A stretch of 32,941 nt of DNA, from contig JAGWMW010000010.1 of the NCBI GenBank assembly GCA_028871575.1, forward strand, positions 1 to 32,941, written 5' to 3'. The position numbers and the translations under genes were made by a program. Below the pieces are notes generated by a model. It saw only the letters and a program-made list of their open reading frames with translations, ran no database searches and was not told the DNA's origin. Position 1 is the first letter of the stretch; the number at the start of each line of letters is the position of its first letter. Origin of the DNA: Burkholderiales bacterium (GTDB lineage: Bacteria > Pseudomonadota > Gammaproteobacteria > Burkholderiales > Burkholderiaceae_C). This document shows positions 19,858 through 28,804 of the stretch, piece after piece.

Positions 19858-20766
19858 ATGGACCTGCGGCAACTGGGCTACTTCGTGCAGGTGGCCGACC
19901 TGGGCAGCTTCACGCGCGCGGCCAGCGTGCTGCGCATCGCCCAGCCGGCGCTGAGCCGCCAGGTGCGCGCGCTCGAGGTGGAGCTGCGCCAGCGCCTGTT
20001 CGACCGCAACGGCCGCGGCGTCACGCTGACCCCGGCGGGCAAGCAGCTGCTGGACCATGGCCGCGGCATCCTGCAGCAGGTGGAACGGGCGCGCCAGGCG
20101 CTGGAGGCCGAGCGCGGCGCGGCCACGGGCCTGCTGTCGATCGGGCTGCCGCCCAGCGTGGGGCGGGCGCTCACGGCGCCGCTGGTCGAGGCCTTCCGCG
20201 AGCGTTTCCCGAAGGCCCGCCTGACGCTGGTGGAGGGGCTGTCGAGCTACATGCTCGAGTGGCTGGCGCAGGGCCGCGTGGACTGCGCCGTGGTCTACAG
20301 CGCCACCCCCGCCACGGGGCTGGAGCTGCAGCCGGTGCTGGACGAGGCGCTGTACCTGGTCTCGGCGCGGGCCCGGCCCGGCGGCGCCCTGGTCGGCCGC
20401 GCGGCCTCGCTGGCCGAGGTGGCGGCGCACGAGCTCGTGATCCCGAGCCGGCCGCATGCGCTGCGCATGCGGCTGGAGACGGCGCTGGCCGAGGCCGGCC
20501 TGGCCGCGCGGGTGGGCCTGGAGGTCGACAGCGTGCCGGCCCTGCTCGAGCTGGTGCAGCGTCACCCGCTGCACGCCGTGCTCTCGCTCGGCGCGGTGCG
20601 CAGCAGCGGCCAGGAGACCGCCTTCCGCGCCCGCCCGATCGGCCCGCCGGCGCTGACCACCACGCTGTGGATCGCCACCTCGGCCCAGCGCCCGCGCGGG
20701 CCGCTGCTGGAGCAGGCGGTGCTGCTGCTGCGCGAGCTGCTGGCGGCGCGGCTGGGCGCGGCCTGA
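19858..20766 (+). CDS. LysR-family transcriptional regulator, probably of the lig operon
   Basis: A 302-residue regulator. Residues 1-60 form the winged helix-turn-helix (MDLRQLGYFVQVADLGSFTR, then RIAQPALSRQVRALEVELRQRLFDRNGRGVTLT split by the recognition helix). Residues about 90-295 are the ligand-binding domain typical of aromatic-responsive members. It is divergent from the protocatechuate operon, so it probably activates that operon in response to protocatechuate or a ring-cleavage product, as PmdR-type regulators do in Comamonas. The N-terminus fixes ATG 19858; no ribosome binding site precedes it. It converges on the monooxygenase gene with one base between the two stop codons. Confidence 0.9.
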   Translation: MDLRQLGYFVQVADLGSFTRAASVLRIAQPALSRQVRALEVELRQRLFDRNGRGVTLTPAGKQLLDHGRGILQQVERARQALEAERGAATGLLSIGLPPSVGRALTAPLVEAFRERFPKARLTLVEGLSSYMLEWLAQGRVDCAVVYSATPATGLELQPVLDEALYLVSARARPGGALVGRAASLAEVAAHELVIPSRPHALRMRLETALAEAGLAARVGLEVDSVPALLELVQRHPLHAVLSLGAVRSSGQETAFRARPIGPPALTTTLWIATSAQRPRGPLLEQAVLLLRELLAARLGAA

Positions 20767-20767
20767 G

Positions 20768-22006
20768 CTACCGGCCAGCCGGCTCGGCGAGCCCGACGCC
20801 GGCTGAGGCGGCGGCCAGGCAGCCGGCCGCGGTCCAGCCGTAGAGCCACTCCAGCGCGTCGTAGAAGCGCTCGGGCGAGCGGCCCTGCCACAGCGCATTG
20901 CGCACCAGGCGCTCCACGCCCTTGGCGTGATACAGCCGGCCCATCTCGCGGCCCGACAGCACGATGCGCGCGGTGCGCGCGACGCGGGCGCGCTGGTACA
21001 GCTCGAAGGCGGCCTCGACCCGGTGGCCGGTGGCCTGCAGCGCCCGGCCCAGCGTCACGGCGTCCTCGAGCGCCATGCACGCGCCCTGCGCCATGTACTG
21101 GGTGGTGGGGTGCGCCGCGTCGCCCAGCAGCGTGGCGCGGCCGTAGGTCCAGCGCGCGATCGGCTCGCGGTCGGCGGTGGCCCAGCGCTTCCAGCTGCGC
21201 GGCAGCTCGATGAGCTGGCGCGCCTGCGGGCAGATGCCGCCGAAGTAGCTGCGCACCTCGTCGGCGCTGCCTTCGCTGACGCCCCAGGTCTCGGGCTGGC
21301 GGCTGTGGAAGGTGACGACCACGTTGTACTGCTCGCCCCCGCGCAGCGGGTAATGCACGAGGTGGCAGTCGGGCCCGGCCCAGAGGCTGGCGGCGTTCCA
21401 GCGCAGCCCGGGCGGGAAATCGTCGCGATCGACCACGGCGCGGTAGACCACGTGGCCGGTCACGCGCGCCGGGTCGCCCACGTACTGCGCCCGCACCGCC
21501 GACTTCACGCCGTCGGCCGCCACCAGCGCCAGGCCGCGGTGCGCCCGGCCCTGGGCGTCGTGCACCGTCACGCCGGCCTCGTCCTGGGCCACCTGCACGA
21601 CCCGGGTCGAGGTCAGGCACTCGACCCGCCCGCTGGCCAGCACGGCCTGCAGCAGCCAGCGGTGCAGGTCGGCGCGGTGCGCCACGGCATAGGGGTTGCC
21701 GAAGCGGCGCAGGAAGGCCTCGCCGGTGGGGATGCGGCCGATCTCGGCGGCGTCGACCGCGTCGTGCATGACCAGGCACTCGGTGAGCACGGCAGCGGCC
21801 CGGGCCGGCGCGCCGACGCCCAGCGCATCGAGCGCGTGGAAGGCGTTCGGCCCGAGCTGGATGCCGGCGCCGATCTCGCCCAGGGCGCCTGCCTGCTCGA
21901 GCACCCGCACCGCGCAGCCCTGCTGCGCCAGCGCCAGCGCCGCCGCCAGGCCGCCGATGCCGCCGCCGGCCACCAGCACGGGGGCCCGGGTTGCTGCGCT
22001 GTCCAT
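20768..22006 (-). CDS. FAD-dependent monooxygenase, probable 3-hydroxybenzoate 6-monooxygenase
   Basis: A 412-residue class A flavoprotein hydroxylase. FAD/NADH motifs are GGGIGG (14-19), ADGVKSAVR (164-172) and GDAAHP (295-300). His215, Tyr219 and Gln303 correspond in order and spacing to His213, Tyr217 and Gln301 of Rhodococcus 3-hydroxybenzoate 6-hydroxylase (as I recall them), and the C-terminal GRLYHAKGVERLVRN and RFYDALEWLYGW also fit that enzyme. The product would be gentisate. Salicylate hydroxylase is the main alternative. A strong AGGAG site precedes ATG 22006, and a copy of the shared GTGTACTGA site lies 30 bp upstream. No gentisate dioxygenase gene is nearby. Confidence 0.77.
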   Translation of the reverse strand: MDSAATRAPVLVAGGGIGGLAAALALAQQGCAVRVLEQAGALGEIGAGIQLGPNAFHALDALGVGAPARAAAVLTECLVMHDAVDAAEIGRIPTGEAFLRRFGNPYAVAHRADLHRWLLQAVLASGRVECLTSTRVVQVAQDEAGVTVHDAQGRAHRGLALVAADGVKSAVRAQYVGDPARVTGHVVYRAVVDRDDFPPGLRWNAASLWAGPDCHLVHYPLRGGEQYNVVVTFHSRQPETWGVSEGSADEVRSYFGGICPQARQLIELPRSWKRWATADREPIARWTYGRATLLGDAAHPTTQYMAQGACMALEDAVTLGRALQATGHRVEAAFELYQRARVARTARIVLSGREMGRLYHAKGVERLVRNALWQGRSPERFYDALEWLYGWTAAGCLAAASAGVGLAEPAGR

Positions 22007-22035
22007 GGCCGGCTCCTGCAGAAGTACGCTGATGA

Positions 22036-22047
22036 TGAGTGTACTGA
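22036..22047 (+). promoter_or_regulatory. Candidate MarR operator, copy A (before the monooxygenase)
   Basis: TGAGTGTACTGA differs by one base from the perfect inverted repeat TCAGTGTACTGA at 27447-27458 and shares the 9-base word GTGTACTGA with two other intergenic sites. It lies 30 bp upstream of the monooxygenase ATG, where a repressor could block its promoter. Confidence 0.6.
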
Positions 22048-22102
22048 CTACAGGGCCGCCAGGCGACCGCCGTGGCCGGCGCTCAGCCCCGCTCGGCCCC
22101 GC

Positions 22103-23551
<1,449 letters not shown>

Positions 23552-23555
<4 letters not shown>

Positions 23556-24580
23556 CCGGCCCCGCCTGGGCGCGGGCCCCGCCACCGCGCCGCCGCCGCG
23601 CGCAGCGCGCGCAGCCCGCCCATCAGGCCGTCGCGCGCGAACAGCACCACGCCGATCAGCACCAGGCCGAGCCAGAACTGCCAGTACTGCGGGTTCAGGC
23701 CTGCCAGCAGGTGGTGCACCGTCATGTAGACGAGGGTGCCCAGCATCGCCCCGTACAGGCTGCCGGTGCCGCCCAGCACCAGGATCAGCAGCACCTCGGC
23801 CGAGCGCGAGAAGCTCAGCACGTCGATCGAGACGAACTGCGTCGTCTGCGTCAGCAGCCCGCCGGCCACGCCGGCGTAGGCCGCGCCCAGCGTGTACACC
23901 GCCACCAGCCGGGCCTGCACCGGCGTGCCCAGCGCCGGCATGCGCAGCGGGTTCTGGCGGATGCCCTGCAGCGACAGGCCGAAGGGCGAGTGCACGATGC
24001 GGCGCGCCACCCAGAACAGCACGAAGAGCACCGCCACGCAATAGACGTAGGCCGTGCGGCCGTACAGGTCGAAGGCGTAGCGGCCCAGCAGCGGCTGCAC
24101 GGCCACGCCCTGCAGGCCGTCCAGGCCGCCGGTGATCGGGGTCAGCTTGTTGGCGGTGACGAAGAGCATCGAGGCCACGCCCAGCGTCACCATCAGCCGC
24201 GTCAGGTCGGCCCCGCGCAGCACCAGGAAGCTGCTGGCGAAGCCGGCGGCGCCGGCCACGGCCGCGGCCCCGGCCAGGCCCAGCGTGGGGTCGCCCCAGC
24301 CCGCCTGCGCCATCAGCCCGGCGGCGTAGGCGCCCAGGCCGAAGAAGGCGGCATGCCCGAGCGAGACGATGCCGGCATAGCCCAGCACGAGGTCGAGCGA
24401 CAGCACGAACAGCGCCGTGATGACCACCTGCGAGACCAGGGCCAGGTCGTCGGGGAAGACGAAGTAGGCCGCCACCGGCAGCAGCCAGAAGGCGAACTCG
24501 CCGGCGCGCCAGCGGGCGGCGCGGCGCAGCGGCGCGGCGTCGAAGCCGGCGGGGTTCGCCGGGGCGGCGGGGCCGGCCAT
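23552..24580 (-). CDS. livM: Liv-type ABC transporter permease (LivM family)
   Basis: A 342-residue inner-membrane permease with about eight to ten hydrophobic segments. Family landmarks are SLDLVLGYAGIVSLGHAAFF near residue 65, GIRQNPLRMPALG in the cytoplasmic coupling region, and LVLGGTGSLYGAMLGT near the C-terminal third. The start ATG 24580 lies 2 bp after the livH stop, and the stop overlaps the livG start. It forms the membrane channel together with LivH. Confidence 0.93.
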
Positions 24581-24582
24581 CG

Positions 24583-25440
24583 CTACTTCGGGGCGCGGCG
24601 CCCGAACAGGCCCTGCGGGCGGAAGACCAGGGTCGCCACCATCACGGCGTAGATGACGAACGCACCCACCTGCGGCAGGAAGTACTTGCCGGCGACGTCG
24701 CACACGCCCAGCAGCAGCGAGGCGTAGAGCGAGCCCTGGATGCTGCCGCTGCCGCCCACGGCCACCACGATGAGGAAGTAGACGATGGTCTTGACCGGGA
24801 ACTCGGGGTCCAGGCCCAGCATCTCGATGCCCAGCGCGCCGCCCAGCCCGGCCAGGGCCGAGCCCAGCGCGAAGGTGGCGACGAACACGCGGTCGACGTC
24901 CAGCCCCAGGCCGCGCGCGGCGCGCGGGTGGTCGACCGCCGCGCGCAGCGTGGCGCCGAAGCGCGTGCGCGCCACCAGCCACTGCAGGGCCAGGGCCAGC
25001 GCCGCCCCGAGCGCGATCAGGAAGACGCGGTACACGCCCATGTCCAGCCCCGGCAGGTGCCACTGGCCCGACAGCGAGGACGGCAGCTGCAGCGGCTGCT
25101 GCTGGTCGCCGAAGAAGTAGTTGGCGCCCGAGATCGCGACGAAGACCAGGCCGATCGAGAACAGCACCTGGTCCAGCGGCGAGGCGCCGTACAGGCGCCG
25201 GTACAGCAGCCGCTCGAGCCCCACGCCCAGCGCCGCCGAGGCCAGCGCCACCAGGGGCAGCGCGGCCAGGAAGGGCAGGCCGGCGCGCTGCAGCAGCAGG
25301 ACGAGGACGTAGCCGCCGAACATCGCGAAGGCGCCATGCGCCAGGTTGACGAAGTTCATCAGCCCGAGCGTGACCGACAGGCCGACGCTGATCAGGAACA
25401 GCAGCATCCCGGTGGCGATGCCGTCGAAGAGCACGGTCAT
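24583..25440 (-). CDS. livH: Liv-type ABC transporter permease (LivH family)
   Basis: A 285-residue inner-membrane permease with about eight hydrophobic segments. The N-terminal part reads GLSVTLGLMNFVNLAHGAFAM, a hallmark of LivH, and the C-terminal part has VVAVGGSGSIQGSLYAS and VFRPQGLFGRR. GAGGG precedes ATG 25440. It follows the binding-protein gene after an 85-bp gap that holds a hairpin, and it is followed immediately by livM. Confidence 0.93.
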   Translation of the reverse strand: MTVLFDGIATGMLLFLISVGLSVTLGLMNFVNLAHGAFAMFGGYVLVLLLQRAGLPFLAALPLVALASAALGVGLERLLYRRLYGASPLDQVLFSIGLVFVAISGANYFFGDQQQPLQLPSSLSGQWHLPGLDMGVYRVFLIALGAALALALQWLVARTRFGATLRAAVDHPRAARGLGLDVDRVFVATFALGSALAGLGGALGIEMLGLDPEFPVKTIVYFLIVVAVGGSGSIQGSLYASLLLGVCDVAGKYFLPQVGAFVIYAVMVATLVFRPQGLFGRRAPK

Positions 25441-25484
25441 GGCGGTCGGCCCTCGGCGGCGGCTGGGTCGGCGGCGCCCGGGCG

Positions 25485-25510
25485 GCCCGCGCCCTGCAGG
25501 CCGCGCGGGC
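25485..25510 (-). terminator. Hairpin between the binding-protein gene and livH
   Basis: GCCCGCGC/GCGCGGGC (25485-25492 and 25503-25510) form an 8-bp stem with a 10-nt loop, 16 bp after the binding-protein stop codon. No T-run follows. Such structures after a binding-protein gene often stabilise its message or reduce read-through into the permease genes; here that is inference. Confidence 0.35.
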
Positions 25511-25525
25511 GCCGCGGGGCCCTGG

Positions 25526-26701
25526 CTATTCCTTGCCCGGGTCCTTGAAGTCGGGCACCTTGTCGAACTCGACGTTCTGCAGCACGCCGCCCACGCGCTC
25601 GACCTTGCGGATGTAGATGTTCTGCACGATGTCGCGCGTGGCCGGGTCGATGCTGACGGGGCCGCGCGGACTCGTCCACTGCAGGCCCTTGGCCGCGGCG
25701 ATGAACTTGTCGCCCTCGGCGCTGCCACCGGTCTTGCGCAGCACGAGGTCGATCAGGTGCATGCCGTCGTAGCCGCCCACCGACATGAAGTTGGGCCGGT
25801 CCTTGGGGTAGGCCTTCTCGTAGGCCGCGACATAGGCCTTGTTCTCGGGCGAGTCGTGCGCATCGGAGTAGTGGAAGGCGGTGATCAGGCCGAGCGCCGA
25901 ATCGCCCAGCGCCCCCAGCAGGTCTTCGTCGGTGAGGTCGCCGGTGGCGATGAGCTTGATGCCGGCCTGGCCCAGGCCGCGTTCGGTGAAGCCCTTCATG
26001 AAGGCCACCGTGCCGGCCCCGGGCGGCAGGAACAGGAACACGGCGTCGGGCTTGGCGTCCTTGATGCGCTGCAGGTAGGGGCCGTAGTCGGGGTTGGCCA
26101 GCGGGGCCTTGACCTCGTCGACGATCTGGCCGCCGGCGGCGGTGAAGGTCTTCTTGAACTGGGCCGCCGCGTCGTAGCCGGGGCCGTAGTCGGCGATCAG
26201 GATGAAGACCTTCTTGATGCCGTTCTTGGCCGCCCAGCTCGCGATCGGGGCCGAGTTCTGCGGCAGCGTCATCGAGGTGCGCACGATGTAGGGCGACTTG
26301 GTGGTGATGGCCGAGGTGGCCGCGTTCATCACCACCATCGGGATCTTGGCCTCGGTGGCGATCGGCGCCACCGCGAAGGCCGAGGGCGTGAGCGCGAAGC
26401 CGGCCAGGATCTCGACCTTGTCCTTGACCACCAGTTCCTGCGCCAGGCGCTTGCTGACATCGCCGGCGGTGCCGGGGCTGTCGTCCTTGAGCAGGATCTC
26501 GACCTTGCGCCCGGCCAGGGTGTCGCCGTGCTGGGCCAGGTACAGCCGCACGCCGTGGTCGATCTGCTTGCCGTAGGCGGCGAACGGCCCCGACATCGGC
26601 AGCACGAGGCCGATCTTCAGCGGCTCGGCGGCGTGCGCGGCGCCGGCCAGGCCCAGCCCGAGGCCCAGGGCCAGGCCGGCAAGTTGCGATTTCAGGCTCA
26701 T
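25526..26701 (-). CDS. Liv-type ABC transporter substrate-binding protein
   Basis: A 391-residue periplasmic binding protein. Residues 1-24 form a signal peptide with a long leucine/glycine core and a likely cut after GAAHA. The mature protein starts with LKIGLVLPMSGPFAAYG, the type 1 Peripla_BP_6 pattern, followed by the paired lobes with VEILAGF, VFILIADYGPGYDAAAQF and MSVGGYDGMHL. It would capture the ligand for LivHMGF; the neighbours suggest an aromatic acid. GAGGAA precedes ATG 26701. A copy of the shared GTGTACTGA site lies 108 bp upstream. The marR gene lies upstream on the same strand. Confidence 0.92.
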   Translation of the reverse strand: MSLKSQLAGLALGLGLGLAGAAHAAEPLKIGLVLPMSGPFAAYGKQIDHGVRLYLAQHGDTLAGRKVEILLKDDSPGTAGDVSKRLAQELVVKDKVEILAGFALTPSAFAVAPIATEAKIPMVVMNAATSAITTKSPYIVRTSMTLPQNSAPIASWAAKNGIKKVFILIADYGPGYDAAAQFKKTFTAAGGQIVDEVKAPLANPDYGPYLQRIKDAKPDAVFLFLPPGAGTVAFMKGFTERGLGQAGIKLIATGDLTDEDLLGALGDSALGLITAFHYSDAHDSPENKAYVAAYEKAYPKDRPNFMSVGGYDGMHLIDLVLRKTGGSAEGDKFIAAAKGLQWTSPRGPVSIDPATRDIVQNIYIRKVERVGGVLQNVEFDKVPDFKDPGKE

Positions 26702-26808
26702 GGGCGGATTTCCTCGGAGGTTGCGGGGCGCCGGTCGGCGGCGGCGGCCATAAGGGGCGGCGGCATTCGTGACCGCGCCGTTCGCGGCAGCGGCAGGCCG
26801 CGGCATCG

Positions 26809-26820
26809 TCAGTACACCCA
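26809..26820 (-). promoter_or_regulatory. Candidate MarR operator, copy B (before the Liv binding-protein gene)
   Basis: The reverse strand reads TGGGTGTACTGA, sharing GTGTACTGA with copies A and C. Just beside it (26827-26830) a GTGT pairs with the ACAC of this site, giving a second, looser inverted repeat. It lies between the marR stop and the start of the importer operon, where it could control the importer promoter. Confidence 0.55.
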
Positions 26821-26888
26821 CGATGAGTGTCGCCAGCCCCTCGGTCCGCTCCCATTCTGACAAACCCGCGCCGGCGCACAGGGCACGG

Positions 26889-27362
26889 TCAGCCCTCGCT
26901 GGGCGCGCGGCTCAGGCCGTTGTTGGCCTCGACCAGGGTCTTGAGCATGGCCACGAACTGCGGCCGCTGCGGCGCCGGCAGCGGCGCCAGGATGCGGCGC
27001 TGCGCCTTCAGCATCGCCGGCACCACGGCGTCGAGCAGGGCCTGGCCGGCCGCCGTCACCTGCAGCAGCCGCACCCGCCGGTCGGTGGGCGAGGTGCGGC
27101 GCTCGATCAGGCCGCGCCGCTCCAGCCGGTCGACCACGCCGGCGATGGTGGAGGTGTCCAGGCCCACGCTGCCGGCCAGCGTGCGCTGGTCCAGGCCGGG
27201 CTGGCGCTGCGCCGCCTGCAACGCGGCGTACTGCACCGGCGTGATCCCGTGCGCCTGCGTCTCCTCGAGGAACAGGGCCACCGCGATCTGCTGCAGGCGG
27301 CGGATCAGGTGGCCCGGCTGGTCCTCGAGCACCGCGGTTGCGGCCCGGCCTTGACGGCGCAT
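26889..27362 (-). CDS. MarR-family transcriptional regulator
   Basis: A 157-residue winged helix-turn-helix regulator. The recognition region is TLAGSVGLDTSTIAGVVDRL, followed by the wing RRGLIERRTSPTDRRVRLLQ, both characteristic of MarR. Flanking helices form the dimer interface. MarR proteins usually repress nearby genes and release DNA on binding aromatic acids. A strong GGGGAG site precedes ATG 27362. The gene is divergent from the RND efflux operon, with the best copy of the inverted repeat between them, and is followed by the importer operon on its own strand. It is the natural candidate for binding all three repeats. Confidence 0.92.
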   Translation of the reverse strand: MRRQGRAATAVLEDQPGHLIRRLQQIAVALFLEETQAHGITPVQYAALQAAQRQPGLDQRTLAGSVGLDTSTIAGVVDRLERRGLIERRTSPTDRRVRLLQVTAAGQALLDAVVPAMLKAQRRILAPLPAPQRPQFVAMLKTLVEANNGLSRAPSEG

Positions 27363-27446
27363 TTCGCTCTCCCCCCTTTGGTTGGCGCGCCGCGGGCGCG
27401 GCAGACCGCAGGCGCGGCCGGTGCGGCGGGGGCGGCAGGCTCGTCG

Positions 27447-27458
27447 TCAGTGTACTGA
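27447..27458. promoter_or_regulatory. Candidate MarR operator, copy C (marR/RND intergenic region)
   Basis: TCAGT-GT-ACTGA is a perfect 5-bp inverted repeat with a 2-bp centre, located between divergent marR and the RND operon: 84 bp from the marR ATG and 93 bp from the adaptor ATG. This is the arrangement expected for an autoregulating MarR repressor that also controls the divergent efflux operon. Confidence 0.65.
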
Positions 27459-27490
27459 TCGACCGCCCGGCATCGCCCGCGCGCAGCCGC

Positions 27491-27496
27491 TATAGT
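27491..27496 (+). promoter_or_regulatory. Candidate -10 element of the RND operon
   Basis: TATAGT lies 55 bp before the adaptor ATG on its strand and is the only AT-rich hexamer in that stretch. No good -35 hexamer is seen at 16-18 bp, as is common for activated or tightly repressed promoters. The candidate operator 27447-27458 lies 32 bp upstream of it. Confidence 0.4.
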
Positions 27497-27551
27497 GCCC
27501 GCGACCCGGGGCCCGCCCTGCCGTCCAAGGCCCCCGCGAAAGGTCCCCCGC

Positions 27552-28790
27552 ATGCCCGCATGGAGCGCCGCCCTCGCCGGCCCCGCCGCGACCGCCCCGT
27601 CCCGACTCGCCCGCACGCCCGGGCTCTACTTGGCGCCGTCCCTGGCGCTGTCCCTGGCCCTGGCCGCCTGCAGCCCCGGCGCCGACCGCCCCGCCGCCGC
27701 CCCGCCGCCGCCCGAGGTGGGCGTGGTCACGGTGCAGCCGGCGACGGTGGCCCTGGTGACCGAGCTGCCCGGGCGCACCGAGGCCTCGCGCGTGGCGCAG
27801 GTGCGGGCGCGCGCGGCCGGCATCGTGCAGCGGCGGCTGTTCCGCGAGGGCAGCGACGTGCGGGCCGGCCAGCCGCTGTTCACGATCGACGACGCGCCCT
27901 ACCGCGCCGCCCTGGCCGCCGCCCAGGCCCAGCTCGCCCGCGCCCGCGCCACGCTGACGCAGGCGGCGGCCCAGGCCGAGCGCGACCGCCCGCTGCTGGC
28001 GGCGCAGGCCGTGAGCCAGCAGGAATACATGGCCGCGCAGGCCGCGCAGCAGCAGGCCGCGGCCGACGTGGCCGCGGGCCAGGCGGCGGTGCAGACGGCG
28101 CAGCTCAACCTGGGCTACGCCCATGTCACGGCCCCGATCGCCGGGCGCATCGGCCGTGCCCTCGTCACCGAGGGCGCGCTGGTGGGCCAGGGCGAGGCCA
28201 CGCCGCTGGCGGTGGTGCAGCGCATCGACCCGCTGTACGTGAACTTCACGCAGTCGGCGGCGCAGCTGATGCGGCTGCGCGCGCAGATCGCCGGCGGCCG
28301 GCTGGTGGACGCGCGCGGGCCGGCCTCCGCCGCCGTGACCGTGCTGCTCGAGGACGGCAGCGTCTACCCGCTGCGCGGCCGGCTGCTGTTCTCCGACGTC
28401 ACCGTCGACCCGAGCTCGGACCAGGTGACGCTGCGCGCCGAGATCCCGAACCCGCAGCACGTGCTGCTGCCGGGGCTCTATGTGCGGGTGCGGCTCGCGC
28501 AGGCGCAGGCGCCGGGCGCGATGCTGCTGCCGCAGCAGGCGGTGCAGCGCGGCGGCGCCGGCGACACGGTGCAGGTGGTGGGCGCCGACGGCCGCGTCAG
28601 CGCGCGGCCGGTGCAGGTGGGCAGCGCGCAGGGCGGGCAGTGGGTGGTGCTGTCGGGCCTGCGGCCCGGCGAGCAGGTGATGGTGGACGGCTTCCAGAAG
28701 CTGCGCGGCAACGCGCCGGTGAAGGCCGTGCCCTGGCAGCCGCCGGCGGCCCCGGACGCCCCGGCCTCGGCCGGCGTGTCGCAGCGCTGA
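27552..28790 (+). CDS. RND efflux periplasmic adaptor (membrane fusion) lipoprotein
   Basis: A 412-residue adaptor of the AcrA/MexA type that links an RND pump to an outer-membrane channel. A lipobox LAAC places the lipidated cysteine at position 40 after a hydrophobic signal. The mature protein shows VRARAAGIVQRRLFREGSDV, the lipoyl half with GQPLFTIDDAPY, a long alanine/glutamine-rich coiled coil, and the second lipoyl half AHVTAPIAGRIGRALVTEGA. The barrel and membrane-proximal regions end with GLRPGEQVMVDGFQKLR. ATG 27552 has AAAGG before it and is preferred to an upstream ATG at 27495, which would add a proline/arginine tail in front of the signal peptide. Confidence 0.92.
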   Translation: MPAWSAALAGPAATAPSRLARTPGLYLAPSLALSLALAACSPGADRPAAAPPPPEVGVVTVQPATVALVTELPGRTEASRVAQVRARAAGIVQRRLFREGSDVRAGQPLFTIDDAPYRAALAAAQAQLARARATLTQAAAQAERDRPLLAAQAVSQQEYMAAQAAQQQAAADVAAGQAAVQTAQLNLGYAHVTAPIAGRIGRALVTEGALVGQGEATPLAVVQRIDPLYVNFTQSAAQLMRLRAQIAGGRLVDARGPASAAVTVLLEDGSVYPLRGRLLFSDVTVDPSSDQVTLRAEIPNPQHVLLPGLYVRVRLAQAQAPGAMLLPQQAVQRGGAGDTVQVVGADGRVSARPVQVGSAQGGQWVVLSGLRPGEQVMVDGFQKLRGNAPVKAVPWQPPAAPDAPASAGVSQR

Positions 28791-28804
28791 CGCGGGCGGC
28801 CGCC

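Noticed and set aside
27495-27551. A longer start for the RND adaptor
   Set aside because: It would put a proline/arginine stretch before the lipoprotein signal peptide and would overlap the likely -10 element; ATG 27552 has its own ribosome binding site.
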